From: Rhizobium sp. Leaf453 | GTDB lineage: Bacteria; Pseudomonadota; Alphaproteobacteria; Rhizobiales; Rhizobiaceae | Reading direction: 5' to 3' | Assembly (NCBI RefSeq): GCF_001425605.1 | Contig: NZ_LMRG01000003.1 | Coordinates: 124,001 to 188,000 of the forward strand | DNA: 64,000 nt | In this document: in pieces, positions 30,044 to 38,668 of the stretch | Layout of the letters: the number at the start of each line of letters is the position of its first letter | Position numbering within the stretch: position 1 is the stretch's first letter | The notes under the pieces: generated by a model | Database searches by the model: none | What the model was told of the DNA's origin: nothing | Seen by the model: the letters and a program-made list of their open reading frames with translations, nothing else | Position numbers and translations under genes: made by a program

Positions 30044-30655
30044 CTACTGCGGGAAGTTGCGCATGGGGTCGCTGGTCCTGTCACCGCGCTTTCCGTGGAA
30101 GAGAGCCTCATCCACCGCACATTTGAAGCCCGGCGCAATCTCGTCCGCCACCTGCCGTGCCAGCACGTTCGTCTCGGGATTGGAGAGCGCATCGACATAA
30201 CCGGCGATGCAGCCGATGCCGTCTGCTTGCGCGACCTTGGAAACGACGAGAACCTGGCCCCGGAGCGCTTCGCTCGGCATGCCCGTGTCGGGATCGGCAT
30301 TCTCGATGAACCAGCGCAGGATCGCCGAGACCGGCACGCCCTTGTCATCCACCCGCCATTCGATCTTCCGGCCGGCATGGTTGAACGGCCCGAATGTTTC
30401 GAAAGCGCCCTCTGTATAGGCCTTGCCGAGCTTGCCGAAGAACACGCTCTGGCGCAGGTCGCCTTCCTTGAAGGTGACCGGATAGTCCTTGAGGCCCTTG
30501 CACAACAGGGTAATGCCGCCGCCTTCCTCGTCCTCCGGACCGATCGTCTTGCAGTGATCGGTATCGAGATCGGTATAGGTGCTGTCGTTGGCCGTCGCGG
30601 GCAGGGCCGTTGCTGCCAGCAGCAGCGAGGCGATCAGGACGAAGCGTTTGGGCAT
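30044..30655 (-). CDS. Exported hypothetical protein, paralog 1
   Basis: 203 residues with signal peptide MPKRFVLIASLLLAATALPATA and mature start NDSTYTDLDTDHCK. Four cysteines (HCK, LLCKG, IGCIAG, FKCAV) are conserved with the neighbour at 30802-31419, with which it aligns end to end (KGL..YPVT.KEGDLRQS, IEWR.D..GVPV..ILRWF.EN, VDAL.NPE.NV.AR.VADEIAP). Periplasmic, probably disulfide-bonded. I do not recognise the family. ATG at 30653-30655. Confidence 0.8.
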   Translation of the reverse strand: MPKRFVLIASLLLAATALPATANDSTYTDLDTDHCKTIGPEDEEGGGITLLCKGLKDYPVTFKEGDLRQSVFFGKLGKAYTEGAFETFGPFNHAGRKIEWRVDDKGVPVSAILRWFIENADPDTGMPSEALRGQVLVVSKVAQADGIGCIAGYVDALSNPETNVLARQVADEIAPGFKCAVDEALFHGKRGDRTSDPMRNFPQ

Positions 30656-30801
30656 GCGGGGTTTCCTCAGTCAGAATGTCTTGTCATGGTCACCAGGACG
30701 ACTGCAAGTCACCAGGTGACCATGACGGTAACCGCTTGTTTCCCTGAAACATCCCATTTTCAGGCCTTCGCCGAAAGTCCTGTCGCATCCGAAACCATCG
30801 C

Positions 30802-31419
30802 TCATTCCGGAAAGACATGGGTGGGTTCTGCCGCCTTGTCGCCGCGTGTGCCGTGGAAGACGGCTTCATCGACCCCGCATTTGAAAACCGGTGCGATCTC
30901 GTCGGCCACCCGCCGCGCGATGACGTTCGGCTCCGGATTGGCGAGCGCATCGACATAGCCGGCAACGCAACTCGTGCCGTCATTTTCTTGCGCCACCTTC
31001 GAGATCACCAGAACCTCACCCCGGCGGGCTGGCGTCGGAACATAGGTTTCGGGGTCCAGGTTTTCGAGGAACCAGCGCAGGATCGTCGCAACAGGCACGC
31101 CATTCTTGTCGATACGCCACTCGATCTTGTTTCCCGTGTGATTGAATGGCTCGAAACTTTCGAACGTGTTGTCGGTATAGGCCTTGCTGATCTTGCCATA
31201 TGAAAAGCTTTGGCGAAGGTCGCCTTCCTTCAAGGTGACCGGATAGCCCTTCAGCCCCTTGCAGAGCAGCATGGCACTGCCGCCTTCCTGCTCTTCTGTA
31301 GTCAATAGCGATTTGCAGTGCTTCGTGTCGAAATCGGTATAGGTACTGTCATTGGCGGCGGCGGGCAGCGCGGTAGACACGAACAGCAGCGGTGCGATCA
31401 CGGCGAAGGATGTGCGCAT
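30802..31419 (-). CDS. Exported hypothetical protein, paralog 2
   Basis: 205 residues, signal peptide MRTSFAVIAPLLFVSTALPAAA, then NDSTYTDFDTKHCK. Tandem paralog of 30044-30655 with the same four cysteines. Upstream sequence is also shared (an AAAATGGGAT word and GGTTACC on the minus strand before both genes), so the duplication carried the promoter along. Each copy likely has its own transcript. ATG at 31417-31419. Confidence 0.8.
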   Translation of the reverse strand: MRTSFAVIAPLLFVSTALPAAANDSTYTDFDTKHCKSLLTTEEQEGGSAMLLCKGLKGYPVTLKEGDLRQSFSYGKISKAYTDNTFESFEPFNHTGNKIEWRIDKNGVPVATILRWFLENLDPETYVPTPARRGEVLVISKVAQENDGTSCVAGYVDALANPEPNVIARRVADEIAPVFKCGVDEAVFHGTRGDKAAEPTHVFPE

Positions 31420-31542
31420 GCCGGTTTCCTCAGTCGGGCGGCTCGTTATCGATCACCGGATAACGCATCGCGGTAACCTCTTATTCGCCGAACGATCCCA
31501 TTTTTAGGCTCGCAACGAAAGTCATGTTGCATCGCGTTATGT

Positions 31543-31558
31543 TTCCCGATATCGGGAA
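31543..31558. promoter_or_regulatory. 16-bp perfect palindrome upstream of ppa
   Basis: TTCCCGATATCGGGAA, 32 bp before the ppa start codon. Possible operator or 5'-UTR hairpin; no regulator is suggested by context. Confidence 0.4.
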
Positions 31559-31590
31559 CGCCAGCCAAACATTAGCCCTTGGGGGGATTT

Positions 31591-32127
31591 ATGCGTATTG
31601 ATGCAATTTCCACCGGCAAGAATCCGCCGGAAGATATCAACGTCATCGTCGAGGTTCCGGTTGGCGGTCATCCGATCAAGTACGAGATGGACAAGGAAGC
31701 CGGCACGCTGGTTGTCGACCGCTTCCTCTACACGCCGATGACCTATCCGGGCAATTACGGCTTCGTGCCGCACACGCTGTCGGAAGATGGCGACCCGATC
31801 GACGTTCTGATCGCCTCGACCCGTCCGCTGGTTCCGGGCTGCGTCATCAATGTGCGCCCGATCGGCGTGATGATGATGGAAGACAATTCGGGCAAGGACG
31901 AGAAGATCGTCGCCGTTCCGAACTATCATCTGACCAAGCGTTACGACAAGGTCAAGGAATATACCGACCTGCCGGAAATCACCCTGCAGCAGATCGAGCA
32001 TTTCTTCGAGCACTACAAGGATCTGGAGCCCGGCAAGTGGGTGAAGATCTACGGCTGGAAGGATTCCACCGTTGCCCAGCAGCTGATCGTCGAAGCGATC
32101 GAGCGCGCCAAGGCAGAGAAGAAGTAA
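31591..32127 (+). CDS. ppa: Inorganic pyrophosphatase
   Basis: 178-residue family I soluble pyrophosphatase hydrolysing PPi to phosphate. Signature [10 protein letters not shown] with the metal-binding aspartates, [30 protein letters not shown], and the Lys/Tyr phosphate site ([16 protein letters not shown]) are intact. ATG at 31591 is preceded by a G-rich Shine-Dalgarno (GGGGGGA); a TTG 12 bases earlier overlaps it. Ends at a strong terminator. Confidence 0.97.
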   Translation: MRIDAISTGKNPPEDINVIVEVPVGGHPIKYEMDKEAGTLVVDRFLYTPMTYPGNYGFVPHTLSEDGDPIDVLIASTRPLVPGCVINVRPIGVMMMEDNSGKDEKIVAVPNYHLTKRYDKVKEYTDLPEITLQQIEHFFEHYKDLEPGKWVKIYGWKDSTVAQQLIVEAIERAKAEKK

Positions 32128-32163
32128 TTCCGCTCCGGCCGCAAGGCCGGTGCATTGTCTAAT

Positions 32164-32200
32164 AAAAAACCTCCGGATCTCGATGATCCGGAGGTTTTTT
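32164..32200. terminator. Bidirectional terminator between ppa and the YggT gene
   Basis: Perfect 12-bp stem AACCTCCGGATC/GATCCGGAGGTT with a 5-base loop, A-run on the left and T-run on the right; serves both convergent genes. Confidence 0.95.
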
Positions 32201-32233
32201 ATTGGAAGTTCAAAGGCCCTGACGAGCGTACGA

Positions 32234-32527
32234 TCAGCTCAGCAGCGCTGTCGCGATCGTCGTGTTGAGCAGGTACCAGAAGAAATAGAGGATCACGAGC
32301 ACGACCAGCGGCGACAGGTCGACGCCGCCCATATCCGGCAGCAGGCGGCGGATCGGACGGTAGAGCGGCTCGGTCAGCTGGTAGAGCGAGCGGCCGATCA
32401 TGTTGATTGCCTGGTTGTTCACGTTGATGACGTTGAACGCGTAGAGCCAGGAGAAGATCGCCGAAGCAATGATCAGAAACCACGCAATGTTGATGATGAA
32501 GTTCAGGGTCTGAATGACAGCAAGCAT
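32234..32527 (-). CDS. YggT family membrane protein
   Basis: 97 residues, two YGGT membrane segments (TLNFIINIAWFLIIASAIFSWLYAF and LSPLVVLVILYFFWYLLNTTI) separated by SLYQLTEPLYRPIRRLLPDMGGVD, the family's hallmark (LTEP.L.PIRR..P..GG.D). ATG at 32525-32527 with GGAG six bases upstream; the frame opens 84 bases earlier without a site. Related proteins are linked to K+/osmotic or division-associated functions; role here unknown. Confidence 0.9.
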   Translation of the reverse strand: MLAVIQTLNFIINIAWFLIIASAIFSWLYAFNVINVNNQAINMIGRSLYQLTEPLYRPIRRLLPDMGGVDLSPLVVLVILYFFWYLLNTTIATALLS

Positions 32528-32662
32528 GCCGGGCTCCAATTCGTTGTTGACAGACATGTAGACATTGACGCGTTCACCGGCAAGACCAAGCTTTGCGCAG
32601 CGCCGAAACATGTTTAATACGGCAGGCCTGACGCAGTGTCAGCCTATTGGAAAGATCGCAGC

Positions 32663-33904
32663 ATGTCCGTCATCCAGAGTGCCGACCGGTTCGCAGCCTT
32701 CCGGCATGTGTCCTACGCACGCTTCTTCTTCTCGCGCTTCCTCGCATCCTTCGCCATCCAGATCATCAGTGTCTCCGTCGGCTGGCAGATGTACGAGCAG
32801 ACACAGAACACGCTCTATCTCGGCCTGATCGGCCTGTTCCAGTTCCTGCCGTCGCTGGTGCTGATCCTGATCACCGGTTCTGTCGCCGACCGGCATTCGC
32901 GACGCATGATCATGGCCATCTGCATGGTGATCAGCGCGCTCTGCGCTGCGGCCCTGCTGGGGCTGACCGTCGCCGATGCATTTTCGCCCTGGCCGGTCTT
33001 CGCCATTCTCATCGTCTTCGGCATCGAGCGCGCCTTCATGGCGCCGGCGGTACAGTCGCTGGCGCCCAATCTCGTGCCGGCGCAGGATCTGTCGAATGCG
33101 ATTGCCTGGAATTCCTCGTCCTGGCAGACGGCGGCTATCCTCGGCCCTGTCGCCGGCGGCCTGCTTTATGGGCTGGGCGCAGTCGTCGCCTATTCCGTGG
33201 CGCTGGGTTTCCTCGTGCTTGCGTCCCTGCTTGTTGCACTGATCGAAAAGCCGGCGCAGCACAGCCTCAGCGAGCCGCGCGACTGGACTTCGGTTCTGGC
33301 GGGATTCCGGTTCATCCGATCGGAAAAGGTGGTGCTGGGCGCCATCTCGCTCGATCTCTTTGCCGTTTTGCTCGGTGGTGCCGTCGCGCTGATGCCGGTC
33401 TTCGCCAGTGAAATCCTGGTTCTCGGCCCGCTCGGTCTCGGCCTGTTGCGCGCCGCACCGGGCATCGGCGCCATTGTCGTGGCGATCACCCTTGCCGCCT
33501 ATCCGATCCGTCACAATGCCGGCATCCTGATGTTTATCGGTGTTGCCCTGTTCGGCATCGGCACTGTGATTTTCGGACTCTCGCACGTCGCCTGGCTTTC
33601 GATCGCCGCGCTGATGCTGATGGGCGGTTCGGACATGATCTCGGTCTATGTGCGCGAAACGCTGATCGCGCTGTGGACGCCGGACGCCGTTCGCGGTCGC
33701 GTCAATGCTGTCAACATGGTGTTCGTCGGCGCTTCCAACGAACTCGGCGAATTCCGCGCCGGCACGATGGCGCATGTCATCGGCGCCGTCCCGGCCGTCG
33801 TCATCGGCGGTGTCGGCACGCTCGCCGTTGCAGTCATCTGGGCGCTCGGCTTCCCGCAGTTGCGCAAGATCGATTCGCTGGATGCGCCGGAGCGGGGTAA
33901 CTGA
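32663..33904 (+). CDS. MFS transporter (EntS/MFS_3-like)
   Basis: 413 residues, about 12 helices. RFFFSRFLASFAIQIISVSVGWQMYEQT at the N-terminus and GSVADRHSRRMIM (motif A) match the MFS_3 group that contains enterobactin exporter EntS and macrolide exporters. ATG at 32663 is chosen from this N-terminus; the frame opens 27 bases earlier. Substrate unknown. Stands alone; a MITE-like element follows. Confidence 0.9.
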   Translation: MSVIQSADRFAAFRHVSYARFFFSRFLASFAIQIISVSVGWQMYEQTQNTLYLGLIGLFQFLPSLVLILITGSVADRHSRRMIMAICMVISALCAAALLGLTVADAFSPWPVFAILIVFGIERAFMAPAVQSLAPNLVPAQDLSNAIAWNSSSWQTAAILGPVAGGLLYGLGAVVAYSVALGFLVLASLLVALIEKPAQHSLSEPRDWTSVLAGFRFIRSEKVVLGAISLDLFAVLLGGAVALMPVFASEILVLGPLGLGLLRAAPGIGAIVVAITLAAYPIRHNAGILMFIGVALFGIGTVIFGLSHVAWLSIAALMLMGGSDMISVYVRETLIALWTPDAVRGRVNAVNMVFVGASNELGEFRAGTMAHVIGAVPAVVIGGVGTLAVAVIWALGFPQLRKIDSLDAPERGN

Positions 33905-33915
33905 GGGAATACCGA

Positions 33916-34111
33916 GACGTTTGAGGTCGGGGATGTCACCCTCTCTGTCGGCTACGCCGACATCTTCCCCTCAAGGGTGGAGATGAGGCGCGAGCCTTTA
34001 AGGCCACATTATTACGTAAGGGAGGCAATGCCCGTTGTTGTGATCTCCCCCCTTGTGGGGGAGATGTCACGGAGTGACAGAGGGGGGTAAGTTTCTCCGA
34101 CCTCAAAAGTC
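33916..34111. repeat. MITE-like element with 18-bp terminal inverted repeats
   Basis: Ends at 33916-33933 and 34094-34111 are inverted copies matching at 16 of 18 bases (core TTGAGGTCGG / CCGACCTCAA). Inside are CTCTGTCGGCTACGCCGACA, CTCCCCCCTTGTGGGGGAG and TGTCACGGAGTGACA hairpin words common in rhizobial intergenic repeats. No ORF. It fills the convergent gap 33905-34124. Confidence 0.6.
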
Positions 34112-34124
34112 CCGTTGCTCCTCT

Positions 34125-34868
34125 TCAGGCAATCACCTTCTCACCCTGCCGCTGGAAGATGTGCGTCAGGAAACGATCCATCCAGGCGCGCAGCGGCGCG
34201 TCGTAGTCCATGCGGCCTTCCAGATGGGCGCGGCCGATCTGGGCGCCGGGGAGGTCGAAGCGGTGGGCGCCGTGGACGACCCAGCGGTGCATCATCACTC
34301 GCGTCAGTTCGCCGTGAAACTGGATGCCCCAAGCGTTTTCGCCATAGCGGAAAGCCTGGTTGGGATAGGTGCTGCCGGAGGCGAGCAGTTCGGCGCCCTT
34401 TGGCAGGTCGAAACCCTCGCGATGAAACTGGTAGACCATCGAGGGCCATTCCATCAGCGCGCGGCCTTTCTCGGTCGTGTGCAGCGGATACCAGCCGATC
34501 TCGGTCATGCCGTCACGATGCGGGGCGACGATGCCGCCGAGATGGCGCACCAGCATTTGCGCGCCGAGACAGATGCCGAGAAACGGCTTGTTTTCGGAGA
34601 GCGGCACGGACAGCCAGTCGATCTCGCGGCGAACATACTCCTCGTCGTCATTGGCGCTCATCGGCCCGCCGAAGACGACTGCGCCGGCATGGTTTTCCAA
34701 TGCTTTCGGCAGGGGATCGCCCAGCACCGGGCGGCGGATATCGAGGCTCAGCCCCTTTTCCAGCAGAAGCTGGCCGACCCGGCCGGGGCTGGAACGCTCC
34801 TGATGCAGGACGATCAGGACGGGATTACCGCTCTTGCGGGTACATGCGGTCGTCGAAGAGCATGTCAC
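34125..34868 (-). CDS. Class I glutamine amidotransferase-like protein
   Basis: 247-residue GATase1 domain protein. Catalytic Cys in FLGICLGAQML, catalytic His and Glu in WGIQFHGELT; VFGGPMSANDDEEYV is the family loop. Usually annotated glutamine amidotransferase (GMP synthase-like); free-standing, so the partner is unknown. The only start in this frame before the conserved VLIVLHQE is GTG at 34866-34868, giving an odd N-terminus (TCSSTTACTRKSGNP). In the +1 frame an ATG at 34861-34863 reads MLFDDRMYPQER then stops, which looks more natural and suggests an indel near 34825. Overlaps the TerB stop. Confidence 0.83.
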   Translation of the reverse strand: MTCSSTTACTRKSGNPVLIVLHQERSSPGRVGQLLLEKGLSLDIRRPVLGDPLPKALENHAGAVVFGGPMSANDDEEYVRREIDWLSVPLSENKPFLGICLGAQMLVRHLGGIVAPHRDGMTEIGWYPLHTTEKGRALMEWPSMVYQFHREGFDLPKGAELLASGSTYPNQAFRYGENAWGIQFHGELTRVMMHRWVVHGAHRFDLPGAQIGRAHLEGRMDYDAPLRAWMDRFLTHIFQRQGEKVIA

Positions 34869-35347
34869 TGTTCCTGTTCGGCGGTCGTCTCCTCCACGAC
34901 GTCCAGCTTCGCGGCTACCTCCTGCCGCTTGATGATCCTGTCCCTTCCGGAAACGCCCAGAAGGTCGGCGATGCGCCAGATGACGTGATCCTCCATTTCA
35001 CTGCGCTTGCCATCGGCATAGACAATCTCCCACAGCATGCCGATCAGGTCTATCCGCTGCTCCTCGGAAAAATGCCGCTTGATGTCGGAGGTGAAGCGGA
35101 AATAGTCGATCGCCTGGCTTTCGGCTGCCTCGCCGGCAACAATCAGCGCGTCGAGCGAGGCGTCGTCGAGCTGGTAATGCTCCTTGACCATCGAGCGAAT
35201 CTTCTTTCGCTCCTTCTCGTGGACCTCGCCATCGGCCTCCATCACCTGGATGCAGAGCGCCGCGATGGCGATGCGCGGATCACCCGGCTCGATGTGAGGT
35301 CCATGGCCGGTGAGGCTGTCGAGAAAACTGCGAAATCGTTCAAACAT
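34865..35347 (-). CDS. TerB-domain protein
   Basis: 160 residues, all helical. Acidic TerB motifs EADGEVHEKERKKIRSMV and YADGKRSEMEDHVIWRIADLLGV provide Asp/Glu metal sites in two repeats. TerB-like proteins are often called tellurite resistance, but no ter genes lie nearby, so a general stress or housekeeping role is as likely. ATG at 35345-35347; gene follows hemY by 28 bp and overlaps the amidotransferase gene. Confidence 0.87.
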   Translation of the reverse strand: MFERFRSFLDSLTGHGPHIEPGDPRIAIAALCIQVMEADGEVHEKERKKIRSMVKEHYQLDDASLDALIVAGEAAESQAIDYFRFTSDIKRHFSEEQRIDLIGMLWEIVYADGKRSEMEDHVIWRIADLLGVSGRDRIIKRQEVAAKLDVVEETTAEQEQ

Positions 35348-35375
35348 GTGGGTCCGTTAAAATCGGGTTCGGTCT

Positions 35376-37229
35376 TCAAAACAGTCGGAATGTCGTCTTT
35401 TCCAGAGGTTTGGCGCTGTCCTTGCGAACGCCCGGATCATCCGGGGGGCGGCCGAAGAAGGGCTCAACCACGGGTTCGTCCGCCTTTGCCGTCGGCGACT
35501 TCGTGGCTGCTTTCGTTGTCTGGGGAACGACGGCCGTTTCGGCTGGTGCCGCAGCCACGGTCGTCTTTTCCTGGGGCTTGGCACTGCGGTCGCGCACGCC
35601 CGGATCATCCGGCGGACGGCCGAAGAAAGGCTCGGCAACAGGCTCGTCCATCTTCGTCGATACCGGCTTTGCGGCAGCCTTCACCGTCTGGGGAACGATC
35701 ACCGATTCGGTCGGAACCGGAACGGCGATCGTCTTCACGGCCGGCTCTTCGGCGACCTTCTCCACCTTCGCCGGTTCGACAGACTTTGCCGGTGTCTCGA
35801 CAGACTTTGCCGGGGTCTCGACCACCTTTTCAACGCGCTTTTGAACCGGCTCCTCGCGGTGATGGGCAATCGCCACCGGCGGCAGGCTGCGGATGGCTTC
35901 GTCGGCAATATCGGCGCTGCCTTCCTCGACGGGGCCTGAAATCTGCGCAACCGGCATCTTCCATTCGAAGGCGTCGAGACGACCGCTGACCGGCGACACC
36001 GGCAGCCATTCCGGAGAGGTGATGCCATCGGCGGTCCAGGCCGGATCGCGTGGGCTTTTCAGCGCCTGGTTCATCCAGTGACGTATACGGCCGTCATCGC
36101 CGGTATCGGCTTCCTCGATATCGGCCAGCAGCAGGAAGATGCCTTCGCTCGGCTGGATGCGGGCGGCGGCCTCGGCTTTCGCGCGGGCCAGCTGCAGCTC
36201 GCGGGCTTCCAGCGCGCTTTCGGCGACGGTGGCGAGTGACACGACATTGTTCGGTTTCAACGCTTCCAGCTTGTGGGCGCGCTTCAATCGGTCAAGCGCC
36301 GAATCGCCGCTGCGGGCACGGACATAGGTGCGGGCCACTTCCGGATGCGGGTCGTGCTTCCAGAGCTTTTCGAGGATGGAGGCGGCCTTGCGCAGATTGT
36401 CCTCGCGAAACAAAGCCTTGGCGGCGATCAGGCCCGCGGGCACCAGGGTTTCGGAAAGTTTCAACGCCGCCTGCGCATCGTCGCGGGCACCCTTCGGGTC
36501 CGATTCCAGCTTTTCGCCGGCGCGGGCGGTCAGCAGCACGGCCTTCTTGCGGTCGGCTTCCTTCTTGTCGATGACATGAGCGGCGCGGCTCTGGTCGATG
36601 AGGCGGATGGCTTCATCCCACTGGCCGGACTGGCTGCGATAATCGAGCGCGGCGAGCGTTGCCCAAGGAAGGTGCGGCGCCTTGTCGGCGGCACGCTCGG
36701 CGTATTGGCGGGCAGCCTCGTTGGCGCCCAAACGCTTCGCCTCGAGATAGAGGCCGCGCAGGCCGAGTTCCCGGGTTTCGGGATCGTCGGCCATCAGCTC
36801 GAATTTCTTGCGGGCGTCGTTGTACTTGCCTTCGATCAGTGCCGTCTGTGCTTCAAGAAGATGGATCAGCGGCTCCTGGTCGGCGCTCAGGAGGCCGCGG
36901 GTGCGGGCCGTCATCTTGCGGGCGAGTGCGGAATCACCGGCGCCGGCGGCGATGAGGCCGGTCGACAGCGCCTGATAACCGCGGTCACGCTTGCGAGCGC
37001 GGAAATAGCGAGTGATCGAATGCGGCGACAGCCAGACGACGCGGACCAGCCAGACGACGATCAGGATGGCGGCGATCAGCGAGGCCAGAAGCGTCGCGGC
37101 CACCATCAGGCTCATCTCGATGCGCTGCCCCTGCCAGATCAGCGACAGTTCACCGGGGCGGTCTGCCAGCCATGCAAAACCAGCACCAAGAGCCAGAACG
37201 ATGAGGACATAGAACAGAATGCGGATCAT
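35376..37229 (-). CDS. hemY: HemY-type membrane protein with repeated C-terminal tail
   Basis: 617 residues. HemY_N region with two membrane helices (ILFYVLIVLALGAGFAWLADRPG and SLMVAATLLASLIAAILIVVWLVRVVW), then TPR-like helices to about residue 430. The C-terminal ~190 residues are Pro/Lys/Glu-rich and include a 56-residue unit present twice (EPFFGRPPDDPGVR in each). In gammaproteobacteria HemY (not the protoporphyrinogen oxidase of the same name) is tied to late haem synthesis; here it follows mic60 by 10 bp. ATG at 37227-37229. Confidence 0.9.
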   Translation of the reverse strand: MIRILFYVLIVLALGAGFAWLADRPGELSLIWQGQRIEMSLMVAATLLASLIAAILIVVWLVRVVWLSPHSITRYFRARKRDRGYQALSTGLIAAGAGDSALARKMTARTRGLLSADQEPLIHLLEAQTALIEGKYNDARKKFELMADDPETRELGLRGLYLEAKRLGANEAARQYAERAADKAPHLPWATLAALDYRSQSGQWDEAIRLIDQSRAAHVIDKKEADRKKAVLLTARAGEKLESDPKGARDDAQAALKLSETLVPAGLIAAKALFREDNLRKAASILEKLWKHDPHPEVARTYVRARSGDSALDRLKRAHKLEALKPNNVVSLATVAESALEARELQLARAKAEAAARIQPSEGIFLLLADIEEADTGDDGRIRHWMNQALKSPRDPAWTADGITSPEWLPVSPVSGRLDAFEWKMPVAQISGPVEEGSADIADEAIRSLPPVAIAHHREEPVQKRVEKVVETPAKSVETPAKSVEPAKVEKVAEEPAVKTIAVPVPTESVIVPQTVKAAAKPVSTKMDEPVAEPFFGRPPDDPGVRDRSAKPQEKTTVAAAPAETAVVPQTTKAATKSPTAKADEPVVEPFFGRPPDDPGVRKDSAKPLEKTTFRLF

Positions 37230-37239
37230 GAAATCTTCC

Positions 37240-38523
37240 TCAGCCCTGATTGGCCGTCATGGCGCCGGAAACGGTGGCGTCGATCAGCCCCTCGACCCGG
37301 ATGCGCTGGTCAAGCTTCGTCTTGAAATCGGCACCCGCCGCCTTTGCCGGTTCCGGTAGGCCTTCCCACTCCAGGCTTGCGCCCTTCAGATCGCCATTCA
37401 CCAGCTTGTCCTCGATGCGGGCAACCACGGCTTCCGGGCCTTCGCCTTCGACGCTGCCGACCGGGCGGATGCGGATTGCGGAGGTGGCGCTGTCCATCAG
37501 CCGCGAGAAGACGCCCTGATTGGGGTCGCTATGCTGCGTGGCTTCCAGCATGGCATCTGCCACGGCCGGGAAATCGCGGGTGAGATCGGCGCGCGGCGCG
37601 ACGCCCAGCGTTGCGTCCTTGGCAAGGCCTGTGACGGCCGGATCGTCGGCCGCGATGCTTTTCAGGGCGTCGAGTTCGGCCAGGAACGGGCCACCGCGAT
37701 CGATTGCCGTCTTCAGCGCCGTCACGGCGATGGCGCGGGCCAGCTGGATGTCACTGGCTGGCTCGTCGATCTTCTTTTCTGCCGCGTCGATGCGGGTCGA
37801 AAGTTCGGATTTCGCTGCCTCGGTCGATTGCTGTGCGTCGGCCAGCGCCGATTTCAGGCTGGCGACTTCACCGGTCAGGTTGCTGATTTGAGCCTCCAGA
37901 CCGGAAACGTCGGCGGCCGTGCCGTTGCCGCCTTCCGCCGCGCTTTTTTCCAACGCTGCGAGACGGGTTTCCAGCGGGCCGAGATCGGCGGTCTGCGACG
38001 AGGGTGCGGCCGCCAGCTGGGCCTTGATCGATTCGATATCCGCCGACAGGCTTTGTTCGATGGTGCTGTTATCCGTTGCAGGACCAAGCGCCGGCAGGAC
38101 GCCGGCATATTGTAGGCCGCCGGCGGCAAGAAGGGCGATCAGGCCGCCGAGAATGCCGGCCGCGAGCGGTCCGGCATTGGACGGGCGCTGATAGGGTGGC
38201 GGTGCAGACGCAGCAGGCTGTTCCGTGTAGGTGGTGGCGGCCGGTTCTTCGGCGAAGGCGGCGGCTGCCGCCTCGGCGCGGGCGTCCTCGTCCGCCGGTG
38301 CGGTGGCTTCCACGGGGTCTCCGGTTCGCGCGGATTCTTCAACCTCTACAGGCGTTTCGGTGTCCGACGGGCGTGCGTCATCCGCCGCCTCTATCGGGGT
38401 CTCGGGCTCAGCCTTCGTGTCGCCGGTCGCGGCATCGGCCGCCGGGGTCGCGTTGGCTTCCAGATCGATCGTCAAAGGTTCCTGTTCGGACTTCGAGCGG
38501 CGCGGAGGGTTTTCCGGTCCCAT
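37240..38523 (-). CDS. Alphaproteobacterial Mic60/mitofilin homolog
   Basis: 427 residues: acidic Ala/Pro-rich cytoplasmic N-terminus (about 1-120), one membrane helix (AAGILGGLIALLAAGGLQYAGVL), a coiled coil (LETRLAALEKS...LSTRIDAAEKK), and a C-terminal mitofilin signature (FPAVADAMLEAT with preceding AVTALKTAIDRGGPFLAELDAL). Position between hemD and hemY is exactly where alphaproteobacterial Mic60 genes occur. Known homologs shape intracytoplasmic membranes, like mitochondrial crista junctions. ATG at 38521-38523. Confidence 0.87.
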   Translation of the reverse strand: MGPENPPRRSKSEQEPLTIDLEANATPAADAATGDTKAEPETPIEAADDARPSDTETPVEVEESARTGDPVEATAPADEDARAEAAAAAFAEEPAATTYTEQPAASAPPPYQRPSNAGPLAAGILGGLIALLAAGGLQYAGVLPALGPATDNSTIEQSLSADIESIKAQLAAAPSSQTADLGPLETRLAALEKSAAEGGNGTAADVSGLEAQISNLTGEVASLKSALADAQQSTEAAKSELSTRIDAAEKKIDEPASDIQLARAIAVTALKTAIDRGGPFLAELDALKSIAADDPAVTGLAKDATLGVAPRADLTRDFPAVADAMLEATQHSDPNQGVFSRLMDSATSAIRIRPVGSVEGEGPEAVVARIEDKLVNGDLKGASLEWEGLPEPAKAAGADFKTKLDQRIRVEGLIDATVSGAMTANQG

Positions 38524-38668
38524 GATGATCTCTTTCCGTTATCGCATGAACTGAAGGCACTCTGTCAGCTTAAACCTAGACACGGACTAGGCATAGGGAA
38601 AGCCCCCAAGCGACAATTCCTTGACTGGGTCACGACGCGTTTTGGTCACGAGGCGGCTTGCGGCGGGT

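Noticed and set aside
34865..35347. Tellurite-resistance operon
   Set aside because: Only a TerB-domain gene is present; no terA, terC, terD or terE neighbours.
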